Positions 63,199 to 64,000 of a stretch of 64,000 nucleotides of DNA are shown piece by piece; the first letter of the stretch is position 1, and the number at the start of each line of letters is the position of its first letter. The position numbers were made by a program, and so were the translations under genes. The notes under the pieces were generated by a model that saw only the letters and a list, made by a program, of their open reading frames with translations, made no database searches and was not told the DNA's origin. Where the stretch lies: positions 4,154,001-4,218,000 of the forward strand of contig NZ_CP086068.1 in NCBI RefSeq assembly GCF_020783335.1. The letters run 5' to 3'. This DNA comes from Mucilaginibacter daejeonensis (GTDB lineage Bacteria; Bacteroidota; Bacteroidia; Sphingobacteriales; Sphingobacteriaceae).

Positions 63199-64000
63199 TT
63201 ACTCGTTCACGATCATGGCTTTGATCACGCCGTTGGCGGGGTCAAGCCAGCTCTCAAAATTATCGGCCACCTCGTTAAATTCTACGCGGTGAGTTATGTA
63301 GGTCTTGGGATCTACCAGGCCTTGTTTCATGCAGGCGATCACATGCTCAAAATCCTGACGGGTGGCGTTGCGGCTGCTCATCAAGGTCGATTCGCGCTTG
63401 TGGAACTCAGGGTGACTAAAGCTGAACGCCTCTTTTTGCAGGCCGATGAGCACGTAACGGCCACCATGGGCCAGGTAGTCGATACCGCCGTTGATGGCTT
63501 TCAGGTTACCCGTAGCATCGATCACCACCGAGGCCATATCGCCACCGGTGATCTCACGTAGTTTTTCTACGGCGTTGCCGTCCAGAGGGTTGATCGTATA
63601 TTCGATACCCAGCTTATCCTTACAGAATTGCAAACGATCATTGCTTACATCCATGGCGATCACCTTACCACCGGCAATGCGGGCGAACTCGATGGTACCT
63701 AAACCGATAGGGCCCGCGCCGATCACGAGCACAAAATCGCCCTGATCAATGCCTGCACGGCGGATGCCATGGGCACCAATGGCCAATGGTTCAACCAAAG
63801 CCAATTCATCATAGGTAAGGCCTTCGCCGTGGATCAATGAGTAGGTGGGTACTTGCAGATAATCGCGCATACCTCCATCGGCATGCACACCGCACACTTG
63901 TATGTTGGCGCAGCAGTTAGGTTTGCCCGTGCGGCAGGCCACGCAATGGCCACAGTTAAAATACGGGATGAACGTTACGGCCTCTCCCACCTCAAAGCCC
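63199..64000 (-). CDS. Zinc-dependent alcohol/polyol dehydrogenase (MDR family), partial at its 5' end
   Basis: The frame is open to the right edge, so the N-terminus lies outside the window. The GTG at 63990 is an internal Val codon (GFEVGEAVTFIPY). The segment YFNCGHCVACRTGKPNCCANIQVCG carries the structural-zinc cysteines, and VLVIGAGPIGLGTIEFARIAGGKVIAMDVSNDRL is the Rossmann NAD-binding motif. The family includes sorbitol, threonine, galactitol and L-galactonate-type dehydrogenases. No signal peptide is expected, so it acts in the cytoplasm on an imported sugar, polyol or aldonate. The substrate cannot be deduced. A family B repeat lies immediately after the stop codon. Confidence 0.88.
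   Translation of the reverse strand, partial: GFEVGEAVTFIPYFNCGHCVACRTGKPNCCANIQVCGVHADGGMRDYLQVPTYSLIHGEGLTYDELALVEPLAIGAHGIRRAGIDQGDFVLVIGAGPIGLGTIEFARIAGGKVIAMDVSNDRLQFCKDKLGIEYTINPLDGNAVEKLREITGGDMASVVIDATGNLKAINGGIDYLAHGGRYVLIGLQKEAFSFSHPEFHKRESTLMSSRNATRQDFEHVIACMKQGLVDPKTYITHRVEFNEVADNFESWLDPANGVIKAMIVNE

Noticed and set aside
63199..63990. Dehydrogenase start at 63990 (GTG)
   Set aside because: The frame continues to the edge with family-like residues (GFEVGEAVTF), and the N-terminal catalytic-zinc region of the family would be missing, so the gene is cut by the window rather than starting there.

Overview
The window reads as one long Bacteroidota polysaccharide utilisation locus (PUL). 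Every convincing gene, about 33 of them, lies on the minus strand, so transcription runs from position 64000 towards 1. A SusC/SusD outer-membrane pair sits near the middle. Nearly all other products carry export signals, and most are glycoside hydrolases, esterases or a pectate lyase. The TAnnTTTG-like promoter boxes, the SusCD pair, the large exported enzymes and two families of interspersed palindromic repeats suggest Sphingobacteriaceae (Mucilaginibacter or Pedobacter-like). This placement is inference, since no rRNA or other marker is present.

The enzyme set points to rhamnogalacturonan II (RG-II), the most complex pectin. It includes a GH140-type apiosidase, a GH141-type beta-helix enzyme, a GH138-like candidate alpha-galacturonidase, GH95, GH106, three GH78, four GH2, a GH142-like enzyme, a GH137/GH43-like propeller, a CE19-like esterase, an SGNH acetylesterase, two sialidase-fold proteins (candidates for the ulosonic acids Kdo and Dha) and a PL1 lyase. 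Together these cover most of the unusual sugars of RG-II: apiose, L-rhamnose, L-fucose, L-galactose, GalA, GlcA, L-arabinose, Kdo and Dha. Family assignments were made by eye; none was checked by search.

Layout from right to left, in the direction of transcription. 63199-64000 is a partial zinc alcohol dehydrogenase. 61545-63089 is a GH142-like hydrolase. 49209-61200 is a tight run of GH138-like, GH95, GH2 and GH78 genes. 45454-49127 holds a beta-propeller enzyme and a GH2. 42782-45337 holds a sodium/solute symporter and a DapA-type aldolase. 40000-42347 holds a fucose-isomerase-like protein and a DUF3826 protein. 34669-39833 is SusC then SusD, closed by a strong terminator at 34617-34650. 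16223-34248 is a second tightly packed run: PL1, a DUF6298 protein, GH140, a GH43-like lipoprotein, a sialidase-like protein, an acetylesterase, GH2, GH78, DUF3826 and a second sialidase-like protein. 1-16062 holds an esterase, a TIM-barrel isomerase/epimerase, a GH141-like protein fused to a tandem rhamnose-mutarotase module, a Gfo/Idh/MocA oxidoreductase, a second symporter, GH78, GH2 and a GH106 cut by the left edge.

The most unusual features are the enzyme fused to a rhamnose mutarotase, two interspersed repeats that sit in frame inside signal-peptide coding regions, repeats that abut stop codons, and several large exported proteins without a firm function. No transcriptional regulator, tRNA, rRNA, transposase or CRISPR array was seen.
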